Of a stretch of 64,000 bases of DNA, positions 23,353 to 33,419 are shown in pieces; position 1 is the first letter of the stretch, and each line of letters opens with the position of its first letter. Source of the stretch: Spirosoma sordidisoli (GTDB taxonomy: Bacteria > Bacteroidota > Bacteroidia > Cytophagales > Spirosomataceae); NCBI RefSeq assembly GCF_004138325.1, contig NZ_SBLB01000004.1, positions 434,001 to 498,000 on the forward strand, read 5' to 3'. Below the pieces are notes generated by a model that saw nothing but the letters and a program-made list of their open reading frames with translations, made no database searches and had not been told where the DNA came from. Both the position numbers and the translations under genes were made by a program.

Positions 23353-26229
23353 CTAGTCGGCAGTGGTGCCCCGTAGGGTCGTTTCCAGGGCCAGCCGCAT
23401 AACGGGCAGCTCGGTTTCGATGGCCTGTATGTACTGTTTGACCAGTGGCGCAACGTCGGCGGCTTCGTTACCGGCGGCAATCTGCTCTTCCAGGGTGGCA
23501 ATCAGCGGACTCATGTACGTCAGGCCAAACGTCCGGATGGGCACCTTCTGCGTGTGGATCAGCCGGCCAATTGTTTTTGTGTCCTGTGCGGTCAGGGCCT
23601 GCCGGATCTGCTCCAGTTCAACCGGTGTCTGCTCAAGAAACAGGTCCAGAATCTCAGCCGCAAAGCCCGGATCGTTATCTACCGCGTTCAGTAGCGGTTC
23701 GAGCGTAAAGGCCGAACTGGTGGCGGGCTGGGGCGGAGCCGGGGCTGGCTGGGCCGGCAGCGGATCCGCAACCGCATCAGGACGGGCCATGGGGGTGTAT
23801 TTCCGCATAACGCGCTGCAGCTCCTCAACCTGAAACGGCTTGGGCAAAAAGTCATTCATACCGGCCTGAATACACTGCTCGCGTTCGCTAGCCAGCGCAT
23901 GGGCCGTCATGGCGATGATCGGGACCGAGTTTTGCAGGGTGTTCCGAATGTGGCGGGTGGTGGTGTAACCATCCATGACCGGCATCTGAATATCCATCAG
24001 CACCAGATCAAACGGTTCTTCCTGCAGTTTGTCCAGCGCTTCCTGCCCGTTTTCGGCCACCTGCGCCGTATAGCCCAGCCGCTTGAGGACCTGCAGAGCC
24101 AGCTTCTGGTTCATCATGTTGTCTTCGACAACCAGTATACGCACGTTCTGGCCAATGAGCCCGGATGGCGCTACGAACAGATCACCTTCTGTCTCGACCT
24201 GGCTGGGCGCTATCTTATACGGTATCTCGAGCGTGAAACACGACCCTTCGCCCAGCCGGCTCGTTACGGTTACCCAGCCGCCCTGCATCTCGGTCAGCGA
24301 CTTGACAATATTGAGTCCCAGCCCGGTACCGCCGTAATAGCGGGTCGTAAAATCGCTGGCCTGCCGGAATCGTTCAAAAATATAGGGTAGTACATCGGCA
24401 GCTATGCCGATTCCTGTATCCTGCACCACAAACCGCACCCGAACCAGATCAGCCGTTTCGTCCAGTTTTTCGATTCGGGCGGTTACGCCCCCCTGTTTGG
24501 TGAATTTGATGGCATTACTGAGCAGGTTCAGCAGAATTTGGGTCAGCCGGGTCGGGTCGCCCAGCACGATGGCCGGTAAGGAAGGATCGACATAGACCGT
24601 GAGCTGTAAATTCTTTTCCGAAGCCACGGGCTGGAGCATGGTTCGGATTGAGTCCGTCAGCGAATTGATACTAAACGGGATCGATTCTAAGGGTAACATG
24701 CCAGCTTCAATTTTAGCAATATCGAGGATATCATTAACGATGGTCAGCAGGTTTTTGCCCGCCGTACGAATAAAGCCCAGAAACTCCTGCTGATCCGTAT
24801 TGAGGGGCGTTGTTTCGAGCATGGCCGAGAAGCCAAGAATAGCATTGAGGGGCGTCCGGATTTCGTGGCTCATGTTGGCCAGAAACTGCTTCTCCGTATA
24901 GCGGGCTTCGTTCAGGGCGAACGAGAACCGGTAGGCCAGCACAAGCGCCTGCAGGAAGAAGAAGCCCACATAGCCCACAAACAATATGAGCACAACGGGA
25001 GTGGCAACGCCGAAATACTGCGCCAGAATCAAACTGAATACCGACAGGAGCAGCCCCGTACTCATGAGCGAATACGCGGCTCCCGGGCGCTGCCGCCGAT
25101 AGGCCGTCCAGTACACATACATGGCATACCCAATGTAGGCGACCATCAGGACCAGAAACGGATTCATCAGCTGCGTGAATACGACCGTTGGCAACACCAA
25201 CACCGTTCCGGCAAAGAGGAAACAGATCCAGGTCATGGGCGTAATGATGCGCCGATGGGTATCTTTCGGGTACAGCGACTGCGTATAAATGACAAAGATG
25301 CCGATGGCCAGGTACAGCGATGCGTATTCGAGCCGGAGTGTGAGGCCCCAGGGTAAACCCGGAAACAGGGTATGCAGCGAGTACAGGTTGGTGCCGATCA
25401 GGCGGTAGCTGTACACCAGACAGAACAGGCCGAAATAAAGCATGGGATGATCCATCCGGCTAAAACCGTACAGCCCCAGAAAAAACAAGCCGATCATCAG
25501 CACGCAGCCCGTCAGAAACAGCGCCAGGGCCCGGTCTGTGGCCATACTGGCTTCCATCTGCGTGGTCTCCCCAATCCGTATAGCTTGTGAAGCGCCCCCT
25601 TTGGCGTGGTGAAAATTAGCCACCTGAAGCAGTAGCTGCAGGGTATCGGCAGCTGGCATCCGAACCAGCTGGGTCGACCAGTGCGGAATGGTTTGGGCAG
25701 CGGTAGTGGCCGGGTTGCCATCATGAGCGACGTCTGTACCGTTCACGAACAGCCGATAAGCCGAGTAGTGATCGGGTACTTTCAGCATGATCGGCGCCGA
25801 GCCCGGCGGCAGCAGAACGGTTAGTCTGTAGGTAGCAAACCCCTGGCTGGGTATGGCATGTCTCTGCCATTGGCTGGACGACCATAGCTTCGGAAAATCG
25901 GTGAACTCGTGTGCCGATTCGGGCTGGTTGGGTAAACGCAGCTGGTTCCAGTACCAGACCCACTCCCCCCTCAGCGCCACGTCATCCTGCGAAAGATCCG
26001 TCTGCCTCAAATCCAGCACGCCCTGCCGGGCAACTGGCTGACCCACGGCCGTACCGCCACCCAGTAACCCCAGAAAACCAGTCAATGCAATCAGAATGTA
26101 GGTATATCGGGGCAGGTTACTCCTGAACGAATAGCCCGCAAACGCCTTCACAGGCGGCATATACCCGTCAAAATCACGCTGAAAAACATGGTTTAGATGG
26201 GTATATGGAATGGAACGGTGGTAATGCAT
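23353..26229 (-). CDS. Hybrid histidine kinase: 7TMR-DISM sensor, kinase, receiver, Hpt
   Basis: 958 aa from ATG 26227-26229 (another ATG at 26161-26163 would also leave a full signal sequence). Order: signal/anchor, periplasmic jelly-roll domain (about 75-225, VALRGEWVWYWNQL), seven membrane helices (about 235-440), HisKA with His at about 455 (FLANMSHEIRTPLNAILGF), HATPase (NAIKF, DTGIGI, GGTGLGL), receiver with Asp at about 746 (LVLMDIQMPVMDG), and C-terminal Hpt with LIHTQK (His about 892). A complete intramolecular phosphorelay. The 7TMR-DISM sensor class often detects carbohydrate-like ligands. No cognate regulator lies next to it. Confidence 0.95.
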   Translation of the reverse strand: MHYHRSIPYTHLNHVFQRDFDGYMPPVKAFAGYSFRSNLPRYTYILIALTGFLGLLGGGTAVGQPVARQGVLDLRQTDLSQDDVALRGEWVWYWNQLRLPNQPESAHEFTDFPKLWSSSQWQRHAIPSQGFATYRLTVLLPPGSAPIMLKVPDHYSAYRLFVNGTDVAHDGNPATTAAQTIPHWSTQLVRMPAADTLQLLLQVANFHHAKGGASQAIRIGETTQMEASMATDRALALFLTGCVLMIGLFFLGLYGFSRMDHPMLYFGLFCLVYSYRLIGTNLYSLHTLFPGLPWGLTLRLEYASLYLAIGIFVIYTQSLYPKDTHRRIITPMTWICFLFAGTVLVLPTVVFTQLMNPFLVLMVAYIGYAMYVYWTAYRRQRPGAAYSLMSTGLLLSVFSLILAQYFGVATPVVLILFVGYVGFFFLQALVLAYRFSFALNEARYTEKQFLANMSHEIRTPLNAILGFSAMLETTPLNTDQQEFLGFIRTAGKNLLTIVNDILDIAKIEAGMLPLESIPFSINSLTDSIRTMLQPVASEKNLQLTVYVDPSLPAIVLGDPTRLTQILLNLLSNAIKFTKQGGVTARIEKLDETADLVRVRFVVQDTGIGIAADVLPYIFERFRQASDFTTRYYGGTGLGLNIVKSLTEMQGGWVTVTSRLGEGSCFTLEIPYKIAPSQVETEGDLFVAPSGLIGQNVRILVVEDNMMNQKLALQVLKRLGYTAQVAENGQEALDKLQEEPFDLVLMDIQMPVMDGYTTTRHIRNTLQNSVPIIAMTAHALASEREQCIQAGMNDFLPKPFQVEELQRVMRKYTPMARPDAVADPLPAQPAPAPPQPATSSAFTLEPLLNAVDNDPGFAAEILDLFLEQTPVELEQIRQALTAQDTKTIGRLIHTQKVPIRTFGLTYMSPLIATLEEQIAAGNEAADVAPLVKQYIQAIETELPVMRLALETTLRGTTAD

Positions 26230-26500
26230 CCGCAAATCGTCTACGAATAGCTGAACAGTTAATCACTAATGTAGAAATTGTAGGGGAGAGGCTGTATTGA
26301 AGGCTAAAATTAGAAATTATACTATAAAAATATTTACTTAGGGATATCTTTATTTACTTATACTATTACGTATATACGGAATAAGGCGCTATTCGACTCA
26401 TTAGTTTTCTATAATAATACAACGGATACAAATCACCCTACCCCGTCCCTCCATCGGGTCGCGGCTATGGCTGCGGAGAGCGGAGCCCCTGGTTTCGTAC

Positions 26501-28360
26501 TTAGGGGGTATACCGGAGCCGGGTTACTTTCCCGTCCATCGTAGTCATCAGAACCTCGTACTGACTCAGGGGATACACCCGGTTTACCATGGCGTTGGAG
26601 AGTTTATGAGCCCAGGCAAGCTGTTGCTTTCGCTCATCGACGGCATACAACACCCCATCGTCGGTCGGGATGAACGCCATGCCGTTCCGTACCGTAACCG
26701 GCGAAGGGCTGATCTCGTACCCGTATCCGCAGTTGACGAACCAGGCCGGCTTTGGCGTCTCGGAGCGGGCCGATATAGCCCAGAGTGTGTCGGTCATGCA
26801 TTTGATAAACACCAGCGACCCATCGTCCGACAACCCGCTGGATTCGAATCCTTTATGCTCCGACGATTTCCAGACTTCGCGTCCGGTTTCCGCATCCAGA
26901 GCGGTAAGGGTCCGGTCGGGGGTTTGCAGGAAAATACGTCCGTGGGTCAGCACCGGAATACCGGCAGCGGGCGAGAAATTACGCCCTTTCTTATTGGTCC
27001 AGGTCCAGGCTGGCTGCCCCGATTTCCGGTTCAGCGCGTACAGCGTTGACCCCCATGAGCCCACGTATACCCGTTTTTTGTCAACTACCGGTACCGACTC
27101 GACAAAGCCCTCTACCCCGTTGAACGTCCATCGCTCAGCCCCCGTCCGGAGTGCCAGCGCCCGAAACTTACCTTCCGAACTACCGATGTATACAGTTTGG
27201 CCATCAATACGGGGCGATGCGACGATGGGTTGACCGGTTCTGACCGTCCAGATGGCCTTCCCGTTTCGTTTGTCGAGGCAGTAGATGGTGCCGTCTGTAG
27301 AGGCCACTACGATGCTGTTCTTATGCAGGGCAGGGGTCGAATAGACTTTCCCGCCGGTCATGAACCGCCAGCGCACCGAGCCGTCGGTCAGCGACAAGGC
27401 AACCAGTTCGCCCCGGGTGTTTGGGTAGAACGCCATCTCTTTGTCGGCAATGATGCCGGCGCCAATGTCGCTGCTATCCTGTTTGACCCAGACCGGCCGA
27501 ACCCTGCTGTACTGCTCGTTGATCTGGTACGAAGGTCGGGGAGCGGTGGCTGGTTTTTGCCCGAACCGGTGATTCTGAAGCGCAATTGTTCGCCAGGGGG
27601 CCGCCGTCTGGCCGGGCTGCTCACCAACGGCGGGCGTGCGGACGGCAAACGTCATGGTATCGTTCTGTATGGTAACCAGGTTATAGCCCCCTACCGCGTC
27701 TTTGGCCCGTAGGTTCGAGCGGCCCATCGTTGCCGGTATCCCCTCAAAATCCATGGCTTTGTTGGCATGTCCATGACCACATAGTGCCGCCTGCACGTTG
27801 GTTTTTTTCAGATCGTCGATCAGCAGGTACCAGTTGGCCAGCGCATCGTCCAGCGGGTAGTGGTTCATGAAGATAACGGGTCGGTCGGTGCCGGCCAGTT
27901 TGTCGGTTTCGGACCGCAGCCAGAGAACGTCTTCGCGCGAGACCAGCCCCGGCGACATGCGCATGTTGGGTCCGCTGCCGCAGCCGATGAAACGGTATTT
28001 GCCGTAATCGAACACGAAGCGCTCGGCTCCGAATACCTGCCGAAAGCGGTTACAGCCATTTTCTGACCATTTCGTATCGTGATTTCCCGGAAACAGGTAC
28101 CACTTACGGGTCAGTTTGTCGAGAATCTGTTTAGCCTGGTTCAGCTCCTGTTCGGTGCCAAAATCGGTTATATCGCCGGTGATGACGACAAAATCGAGGT
28201 CTGGGAGGGCATTGATGTCGCTGACCGTTCGCTGCAGGTCTTCGGCTGCAGTGGCCGTCGCCCCTACGTGGGTGTCGGTAACGAAGGCAAACCGGATGGT
28301 CTGGGCCGGACAAATAATACAGATAACGTTGAGCAGGAAAAACGCAGCCAGTCTAAACAT
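26501..28360 (-). CDS. Secreted calcineurin-like phosphoesterase fused to PQQ-type beta-propeller
   Basis: 619 aa with signal peptide (AAFFLLNVICIICPAQT). Residues about 20-210 carry the metallophosphoesterase metal motifs in order: DTHVG, GDITD, GNHDTKW, NHYPLDD and GHGHAN. Residues about 290-619 are repeats of W/Y-containing blades (GSVRWRFMTGGKVYSTPALH, GKAIWTVRTGQPIVASPRI, GAERWTFNGVEGFVESVPVV, GREVWKSSEHKG), a PQQ-like eight-bladed propeller. Likely a periplasmic or surface phosphohydrolase in which the propeller binds polymer or partner; substrate unknown. Single-gene unit. Confidence 0.9.
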   Translation of the reverse strand: MFRLAAFFLLNVICIICPAQTIRFAFVTDTHVGATATAAEDLQRTVSDINALPDLDFVVITGDITDFGTEQELNQAKQILDKLTRKWYLFPGNHDTKWSENGCNRFRQVFGAERFVFDYGKYRFIGCGSGPNMRMSPGLVSREDVLWLRSETDKLAGTDRPVIFMNHYPLDDALANWYLLIDDLKKTNVQAALCGHGHANKAMDFEGIPATMGRSNLRAKDAVGGYNLVTIQNDTMTFAVRTPAVGEQPGQTAAPWRTIALQNHRFGQKPATAPRPSYQINEQYSRVRPVWVKQDSSDIGAGIIADKEMAFYPNTRGELVALSLTDGSVRWRFMTGGKVYSTPALHKNSIVVASTDGTIYCLDKRNGKAIWTVRTGQPIVASPRIDGQTVYIGSSEGKFRALALRTGAERWTFNGVEGFVESVPVVDKKRVYVGSWGSTLYALNRKSGQPAWTWTNKKGRNFSPAAGIPVLTHGRIFLQTPDRTLTALDAETGREVWKSSEHKGFESSGLSDDGSLVFIKCMTDTLWAISARSETPKPAWFVNCGYGYEISPSPVTVRNGMAFIPTDDGVLYAVDERKQQLAWAHKLSNAMVNRVYPLSQYEVLMTTMDGKVTRLRYTP

Positions 28361-28449
28361 ATGACAGAATCGAAATACAAGATTAGCCAGAATAGCCCAA
28401 ACGGCCTATACCCGTCTATTTTTTCTATCTGACAACTCTTTTGACTAGC

Positions 28450-28899
28450 TCAGATTTCTTTCTCCAGACACACGCTGTCGGCATCGTCAACGTAGGGTCC
28501 GTAGGCTGGCGTGGGTCGGTAACCAACTTTCCGATAAAGGGCAATAGCCTCGGGCTGTTTAATGGCCGTCTGGAGTTTCGCGATTCGGTACCCTTCTTCC
28601 CGGCCCCACTGCTCCAGCCCGGCCAGGATATGCTGCGCTACGCCAAGCCGCCGTATGCCCGGCTGCACATACATCCGCTTGATCTCGATGGTTTCGGCAT
28701 CCAGCGGTTTAAAACAGGCGCACCCAACTGCGGCCCCTTCGTTCATGGCAATTACTACCCGGGCGTCGGCCAGGCCCTTGTTGTGCACATCGTACTCACT
28801 CTGCTTGGCTCCGTACCGGACCAGCAGGTCGGCATCCAACTCACCCACCAGCGTCTGAAAGCGCGGGTCGGCAGACGTACATCGTTGTATCGAGATCAT
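28450..28899 (-). CDS. GNAT-family N-acetyltransferase
   Basis: 149 aa. The acetyl-CoA-binding motif A is seen at IEIKRMYVQPGIRRLGVAQHIL (about residues 70-92; R/Q-x-x-G-x-A pattern as RRLGVA) and the C-terminal QPEAIALYRKVGY, typical of GNATs. The substrate cannot be predicted. It is 19 bases downstream of the ATP-grasp gene at 28918-30090 and probably shares its transcript. Confidence 0.9.
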   Translation of the reverse strand: MISIQRCTSADPRFQTLVGELDADLLVRYGAKQSEYDVHNKGLADARVVIAMNEGAAVGCACFKPLDAETIEIKRMYVQPGIRRLGVAQHILAGLEQWGREEGYRIAKLQTAIKQPEAIALYRKVGYRPTPAYGPYVDDADSVCLEKEI

Positions 28900-28917
28900 G
28901 GTGCAGTCAATTCGTTT

Positions 28918-30090
28918 TTATTCGACCACATGGCCTACAAAACCGGCGCCGTTATCGAGAATGAGTTCGCCACGCCGAAAACCGAGTCCACAGGCTTCGC
29001 CCGCGTAGAAGACGCCGGCCTGGTAGGTATGACCCGCCGAATCCTTCGCAAACTCAACGTATTGCTGATAAATTTTCGGAAAGTGTCCGTAGTCGCCCCC
29101 TACTGCCTGCCGCTCGCTGCCATCGGCGTTGAGCACGCGTACGTTGGCGCCTTCGCGACCAAACAGCACTTTTTCAACGCAGGCTTTCCCGGCCAGGGGC
29201 TGGCTGTCGGTCTCGAGCAGGAGCGGATGGTCGGGGTACATCTCCCAGAGGATTTTTAGCATGTATTTGGACTGGAAAAGCAGCGTATAGGCCGGGTTCA
29301 GCACCACCGCCAGTCGTTTCCGGACAATCTCGGTCAGGATCGCCGTCAGGTCGGGTTCTTCTTCGGCAATGGTTTCCCACGGAACGAGCTTAAACCAGAA
29401 GTCGAGCTTTTCGAACTCTCCGTTTTTAGGATTCTGCCAGAAAATACCTTCCTCGGCCGAAAACTCAACCGAATCGATAAAGTCGAACTCCTGCTCAAAA
29501 CCGGCTTCGCGGGCGGCTTCGCCGATGAGCGCTACGTTGGCGTCGTCTTCCGGAAATCCCCGCATGGCCGACAGCAGCAACGTGGGCTGTAAGTCGGGAT
29601 TCAGCGCCAGCAGCTCCTCAAACTGCCCCGTCAGCGTCTCAAACACGGCGTTGAACTGATGACTCTCGTCGAGACCGTTGGCCTTCAGGTGGGCGTACTG
29701 CACCACGGCCGTTTCGGGCAGGCAGGTGGCGGTGTCGGCGTTGAACTCGATCAGCTTGACGGGTTGCCCGTCCACGCCCCCGGCCAGGTCGAACCGCCCG
29801 TAGAGATGAATGTGCCGATCATCGTCCCACGACAGTTTGATAAGCTCAACGAGGTTCTCGGGAATACCCAGTTCGGCAAATCGGTTCTCGTCGATCACGT
29901 GCTGACCGGCCGCTACAAACATCTCGAACAATTCGTTGGCGGCTTCGTAATAGGCGTCGGCCTGAGCCGGGGTAATGATCACCGTTTCGTTGCTCAGATA
30001 CGGTAGCGTATCCTGCCCCAGCATCCAGTCCCAGCCCAGATTACGCAGTTGAACGTCGGGCGAAATAGCGAGAGTTTTGAGAGAGATCAT
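28918..30090 (-). CDS. Glutathionylspermidine synthase-like ATP-grasp enzyme
   Basis: 390 aa from the ATG at 30088-30090 (MISLKTLAISPDVQLRNLGW); the frame upstream of it is dispensable. Seen: LIKLSWDDDRHIHLYGRFDLAG, VKLIEFNADTATCLPE (substrate/ATP site), FWFKLVPWETIAEEEPDL, NPAYTLLFQSKYMLKILWEM and LPLLxTD-like region followed by GREGANVRVL. This is the bacterial glutathionylspermidine synthase family (GspS synthetase half without the amidase); the peptide-like product in such organisms is unknown. Divergent from the nucleoside hydrolase gene with only 54 bases between starts. Confidence 0.88.
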   Translation of the reverse strand: MISLKTLAISPDVQLRNLGWDWMLGQDTLPYLSNETVIITPAQADAYYEAANELFEMFVAAGQHVIDENRFAELGIPENLVELIKLSWDDDRHIHLYGRFDLAGGVDGQPVKLIEFNADTATCLPETAVVQYAHLKANGLDESHQFNAVFETLTGQFEELLALNPDLQPTLLLSAMRGFPEDDANVALIGEAAREAGFEQEFDFIDSVEFSAEEGIFWQNPKNGEFEKLDFWFKLVPWETIAEEEPDLTAILTEIVRKRLAVVLNPAYTLLFQSKYMLKILWEMYPDHPLLLETDSQPLAGKACVEKVLFGREGANVRVLNADGSERQAVGGDYGHFPKIYQQYVEFAKDSAGHTYQAGVFYAGEACGLGFRRGELILDNGAGFVGHVVE

Positions 30091-30144
30091 GAGTATTGGT
30101 ATGGCTGGTAGCTTTCTAGGGTATATAACAACTGGTGGAAACAA

Positions 30145-31212
30145 ATGACTACTAACTTTTATACCAAAGAAATAAGCCCGGGGGGCTGTTGCCTAGCTAT
30201 TTTATTTGGATTGTTCATGGGGCTGATAGCCGGTCAGTCCCAGGCGCAATCTGTCCCGCAAACAGTGGCTAACACTACCCAAAACCGCCATTCGAGCACA
30301 ATTCCGGTTATTTTCGATACGGACATGGGTCCCGACTACGACGATGTAGGCGCCATAGCCCTGCTCCACGCCTATGCCGACAGCGGGCGGGTCCGTATTC
30401 TGGCCACCATAGCCAGCACCAGCTACCCGAACGTTGGCCGGGTACTCGATGTGCTGAACACGTACTTCGGCCGGCCCGATCTTCCCATCGGCGTTCCCAA
30501 AGGCAAAGCCGTTACCGATCAGGACCGGCAGCACTGGTCCGATACGCTCGTGGCCCGCTACCCCCATACCATCCGCTCGAACAGCGACGCCCCCGATGCC
30601 GTTGCGCTGTACCGGCAGCTGCTGGCCAGACAGCCTGACCAGAGCGTAACCCTTATTTCGGTCGGGTTCCTGACCAATCTGGCCAATCTGCTAACCTCCG
30701 GTCCTGACCAGTACTCACCGCTTTCGGGTCGGGACCTGGTTCGCCGTAAGGTAAACCAACTGGTCAGCATGGCTGGCCGGTTTCCGGCCGGCCGCGAGTT
30801 CAACGTCCACATGGACACGCCGGCCTCGAAAATCGTTTACAGCGACTGGCCAACGCCCATGCTGCTGAGTGGCTTCGAGATCGGCGAGAAAATCCACAGC
30901 GGTTTACCCCTCATCCAGAACAGCCGTATCCGGAACAGCCCCGTCAAAGACGTATTCCGCATCAGCATACCGCTCGACAAGAATGATGCCGGTGGCCGCA
31001 TGAGCTGGGACCAGACCGCCGTGCTGGTAGCTGCCGAAGGGTACACGCCCTATTACACCGTTCGAACGGGGCGGCTCACGCTGAACCCCGACGGCTCCAA
31101 CGGCTGGGATGCGTCGGGTCGGGGGCATCAGTACCTGGTTGAACGGGTACCCGCCCGTCAGGTCGAACAGCGCATCAACGAACTCATGCAACACCAGCCC
31201 CTGAAGCGCTGA
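30145..31212 (+). CDS. Secreted inosine-uridine preferring nucleoside hydrolase
   Basis: 355 aa with an N-terminal export signal (LAILFGLFMGLIAGQSQAQ). The nucleoside hydrolase calcium/active-site motif FDTDMGPDYDDVGA is at about residues 57-70, followed by SVGFLTNLANLL and a C-terminal GGRMSWDQTAVLVA. It cleaves the glycosidic bond of ribonucleosides; export suggests scavenging in the periplasm. The family usually shows DTDxGxDDD; here two residues intervene (GPDYDD), as in a Bacteroidota subgroup. Confidence 0.92.
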   Translation: MTTNFYTKEISPGGCCLAILFGLFMGLIAGQSQAQSVPQTVANTTQNRHSSTIPVIFDTDMGPDYDDVGAIALLHAYADSGRVRILATIASTSYPNVGRVLDVLNTYFGRPDLPIGVPKGKAVTDQDRQHWSDTLVARYPHTIRSNSDAPDAVALYRQLLARQPDQSVTLISVGFLTNLANLLTSGPDQYSPLSGRDLVRRKVNQLVSMAGRFPAGREFNVHMDTPASKIVYSDWPTPMLLSGFEIGEKIHSGLPLIQNSRIRNSPVKDVFRISIPLDKNDAGGRMSWDQTAVLVAAEGYTPYYTVRTGRLTLNPDGSNGWDASGRGHQYLVERVPARQVEQRINELMQHQPLKR

Positions 31213-31285
31213 ACTCATGGAAACACAATCAAAGAAAGCGCCTACTTATTGCCGGCGTCTGGTTTTTTATTGCCGGTCTGTTCCG

Positions 31286-31293
31286 TAGTTTTG
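31286..31293 (+). promoter_or_regulatory. TAnnTTTG promoter element upstream of yifB
   Basis: TAGTTTTG, an exact match to the -7 consensus, 32 bases before the ATG at 31326. A T-rich stretch around 31263-31268 may serve as the -33 region. Confidence 0.5.
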
Positions 31294-31325
31294 GCGCTCT
31301 CCAGCAGTCAATTTCGTAACTCTGT

Positions 31326-32867
31326 ATGTTAGCCAAAACATTCGGCGCAGCCGTGTACGGTGTCAATGCCACACTGATTACCATTGAAGTAACCGTTAGT
31401 CAGGGGCTTCACTTCTTCCTGGTAGGCCTGCCCGACAGCGCCGTCAAGGAAAGCGAACAGCGGGTCGAAGCCTCGCTGAAGCACCTGGGCTACCGGATGC
31501 CGCGGCAGAAAATTGTGGTCAACCTGGCGCCGGCCGACATCCGCAAAGAAGGGTCGGCCTACGACCTGCCCATTGGTCTCTGCGTGCTGCAATCGTCCGA
31601 GCAGCTGATTCCCCAGCGCAACCTGGCCGACTATGTGATCATGGGTGAGCTATCCCTCGATGGGCGCCTGCGGCCGATCAAAGGGGTGTTGCCCATTGCC
31701 ATCGAAGCCCGTAAGCAAGGGTTCAAAGGGTTCGTTTTGCCCGCCGAAAACGCGCAGGAAGCCTCTATTGTCAACAATCTCGACATCATCGGGGTCGAAA
31801 CCTTACAGGATGCGGCCGAATTTTTCGAAGGCAAAAAAGATATCGAACCCCTCGTTACCGACACCCGCGACCTGTTTCAGCACCAGATCAATGCGTACGA
31901 AGTCGATTTCTCCCACGTGCAGGGGCAGGAGAACATCAAACGGGCCATGGAGATAGCGGCTGCCGGTGGTCATAACGTCATCATGATTGGTCCGCCGGGT
32001 GCGGGCAAGACCATGCTGGCCAAGCGACTGCCGAGTATCCTGCCGCCCCTGACCCTGCAGGAAGCGCTCGAAACAACCAAGATTCATTCGGTAGCGGGGA
32101 AGCTGGGTACCCGCGCCACCCTGATTGCAACCCGTCCCTACCGGGCTCCGCACCATACCATCAGCGACGCGGCCCTGGTGGGCGGGGGCGGTTTTCCGCA
32201 ACCGGGCGAGATCTCCCTGGCGCATAACGGGGTACTGTTTCTGGATGAGCTACCCGAGTTCAAACGATCGGCGCTGGAGGTGATGCGCCAGCCGCTCGAA
32301 GACCGCAAGGTGAGCATTTCGCGGGCCAGATGGGCAGTGGAGTTTCCGGCTTCGTTCATGCTCATTGCCAGCATGAACCCCTGCCCCTGCGGTTACTACA
32401 ACCACCCCGAAAAAGAATGCGTCTGCGGACCGGGCGTTGTGCAGAAATACCTGGCCAAGATCAGCGGCCCCCTGCTGGACCGGATCGATCTGCACGTTGA
32501 GGTAACCCCTGTGTCGTTCGATCAGATGACCGCCAACCGCCCCGCCGAAACCAGCGAAGCCATTCGGGAGCGGGTTATCCGGGCGCGGGCGCAGCAGACC
32601 GCCCGTTTTGCCGACCAGAGCGGCATCTACTCCAACGCCATGATGTCGTCGCAGATGGTGAAGGAGGTCTGTCAGATCAACGACGCCGGGCGCGCCCTCC
32701 TCAAAACGGCTATGGAACGGCTTGGTCTGTCGGCCCGCGCCTACGACCGCATCCTGAAAGTGTCGCGTACGATTGCCGACCTGGCCGGCACCGACGAAAT
32801 CCGCATCGAGCACCTCGCCGAAGCTATCCAGTACCGGAGCCTGGACCGCGAAAACTGGGCAGGCTAA
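31326..32867 (+). CDS. YifB/ComM-family Mg-chelatase-like AAA+ ATPase
   Basis: 513 aa. An N-terminal Lon-protease-like (ChlI) domain (about residues 20-170) precedes the AAA+ module with Walker A GPPGAGKT (about 221-228), Walker B VLFLDELPEF and the magnesium-chelatase-type NPCPCGYYNHPEKECVC zinc-like insertion. In naturally competent bacteria the family (ComM) acts as a branch-migration helicase in recombination of incoming DNA. Length and motifs are normal. Stand-alone gene. Confidence 0.95.
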   Translation: MLAKTFGAAVYGVNATLITIEVTVSQGLHFFLVGLPDSAVKESEQRVEASLKHLGYRMPRQKIVVNLAPADIRKEGSAYDLPIGLCVLQSSEQLIPQRNLADYVIMGELSLDGRLRPIKGVLPIAIEARKQGFKGFVLPAENAQEASIVNNLDIIGVETLQDAAEFFEGKKDIEPLVTDTRDLFQHQINAYEVDFSHVQGQENIKRAMEIAAAGGHNVIMIGPPGAGKTMLAKRLPSILPPLTLQEALETTKIHSVAGKLGTRATLIATRPYRAPHHTISDAALVGGGGFPQPGEISLAHNGVLFLDELPEFKRSALEVMRQPLEDRKVSISRARWAVEFPASFMLIASMNPCPCGYYNHPEKECVCGPGVVQKYLAKISGPLLDRIDLHVEVTPVSFDQMTANRPAETSEAIRERVIRARAQQTARFADQSGIYSNAMMSSQMVKEVCQINDAGRALLKTAMERLGLSARAYDRILKVSRTIADLAGTDEIRIEHLAEAIQYRSLDRENWAG

Positions 32868-32882
32868 CCCCGGCTGCCCTCG

Positions 32883-33392
32883 CTACTCGACCCGGAACGA
32901 ATACCCATTTTTGGCCCGTTTGAGGCCGGGAATCCGGATTACGGCCAGCAGCAGGGTACCGGCAGCCGCGCTTGACCCCACGGTGAGCAGGAGTCGGGTC
33001 GCGCCCGGCTGTTCTTTGGTCAGGCCCCCGACTATATTACCGGTCAGGCTGATGGCCCCCGGCACGAGCAGCTTCGACGACCGACGGATGGTTGCGCTGG
33101 CCTTCGACACCCGCCGAAGCCCCAGAATATCCCGAACGGGTACCACCTGCGTCCGGCCAAACAGGGCCAGCGTAATCGAATCAGGCCGAATATCGGTGAT
33201 GCGGGCTGCGTAGCGAGCGGTGGTTCCGAACCGGTTCGGCAGCATGATAGACACGTACTGGCCCACCACAACCGACTCAAAAACAGAACCGTCGGGACTG
33301 ATCGTCTGCAGCCGTTGCGCCCCACAGGGCTGGCTGACCAGGACTACAAAAAACAGGAAGCAGAAGTAAGCGAGCGTAACGGGTAAACGCAT
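32883..33392 (-). CDS. Secreted or membrane protein of unknown function
   Basis: 169 aa from the ATG at 33390-33392 with a strong signal peptide (MRLPVTLAYFCFLFFVVLVSQPCGAQ). The middle is a small beta domain (GQYVSIMLPNRFGTTARYAARITDIRPDSITL) that resembles an SH3-like barrel; the C-terminal half has two hydrophobic stretches, so the chain may re-enter a membrane. No family recognised. Twenty-seven bases downstream of the phospholipase gene, probably one transcript. Confidence 0.7.
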   Translation of the reverse strand: MRLPVTLAYFCFLFFVVLVSQPCGAQRLQTISPDGSVFESVVVGQYVSIMLPNRFGTTARYAARITDIRPDSITLALFGRTQVVPVRDILGLRRVSKASATIRRSSKLLVPGAISLTGNIVGGLTKEQPGATRLLLTVGSSAAAGTLLLAVIRIPGLKRAKNGYSFRVE

Positions 33393-33419
33393 AGACAGGC
33401 AGACGGTTAGCATCGGTCC

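Noticed and set aside
26832-26842. GGATTCGAATCC resembling a tRNA T-loop
   Set aside because: It lies in frame inside the phosphoesterase gene and has no acceptor or anticodon stem around it.
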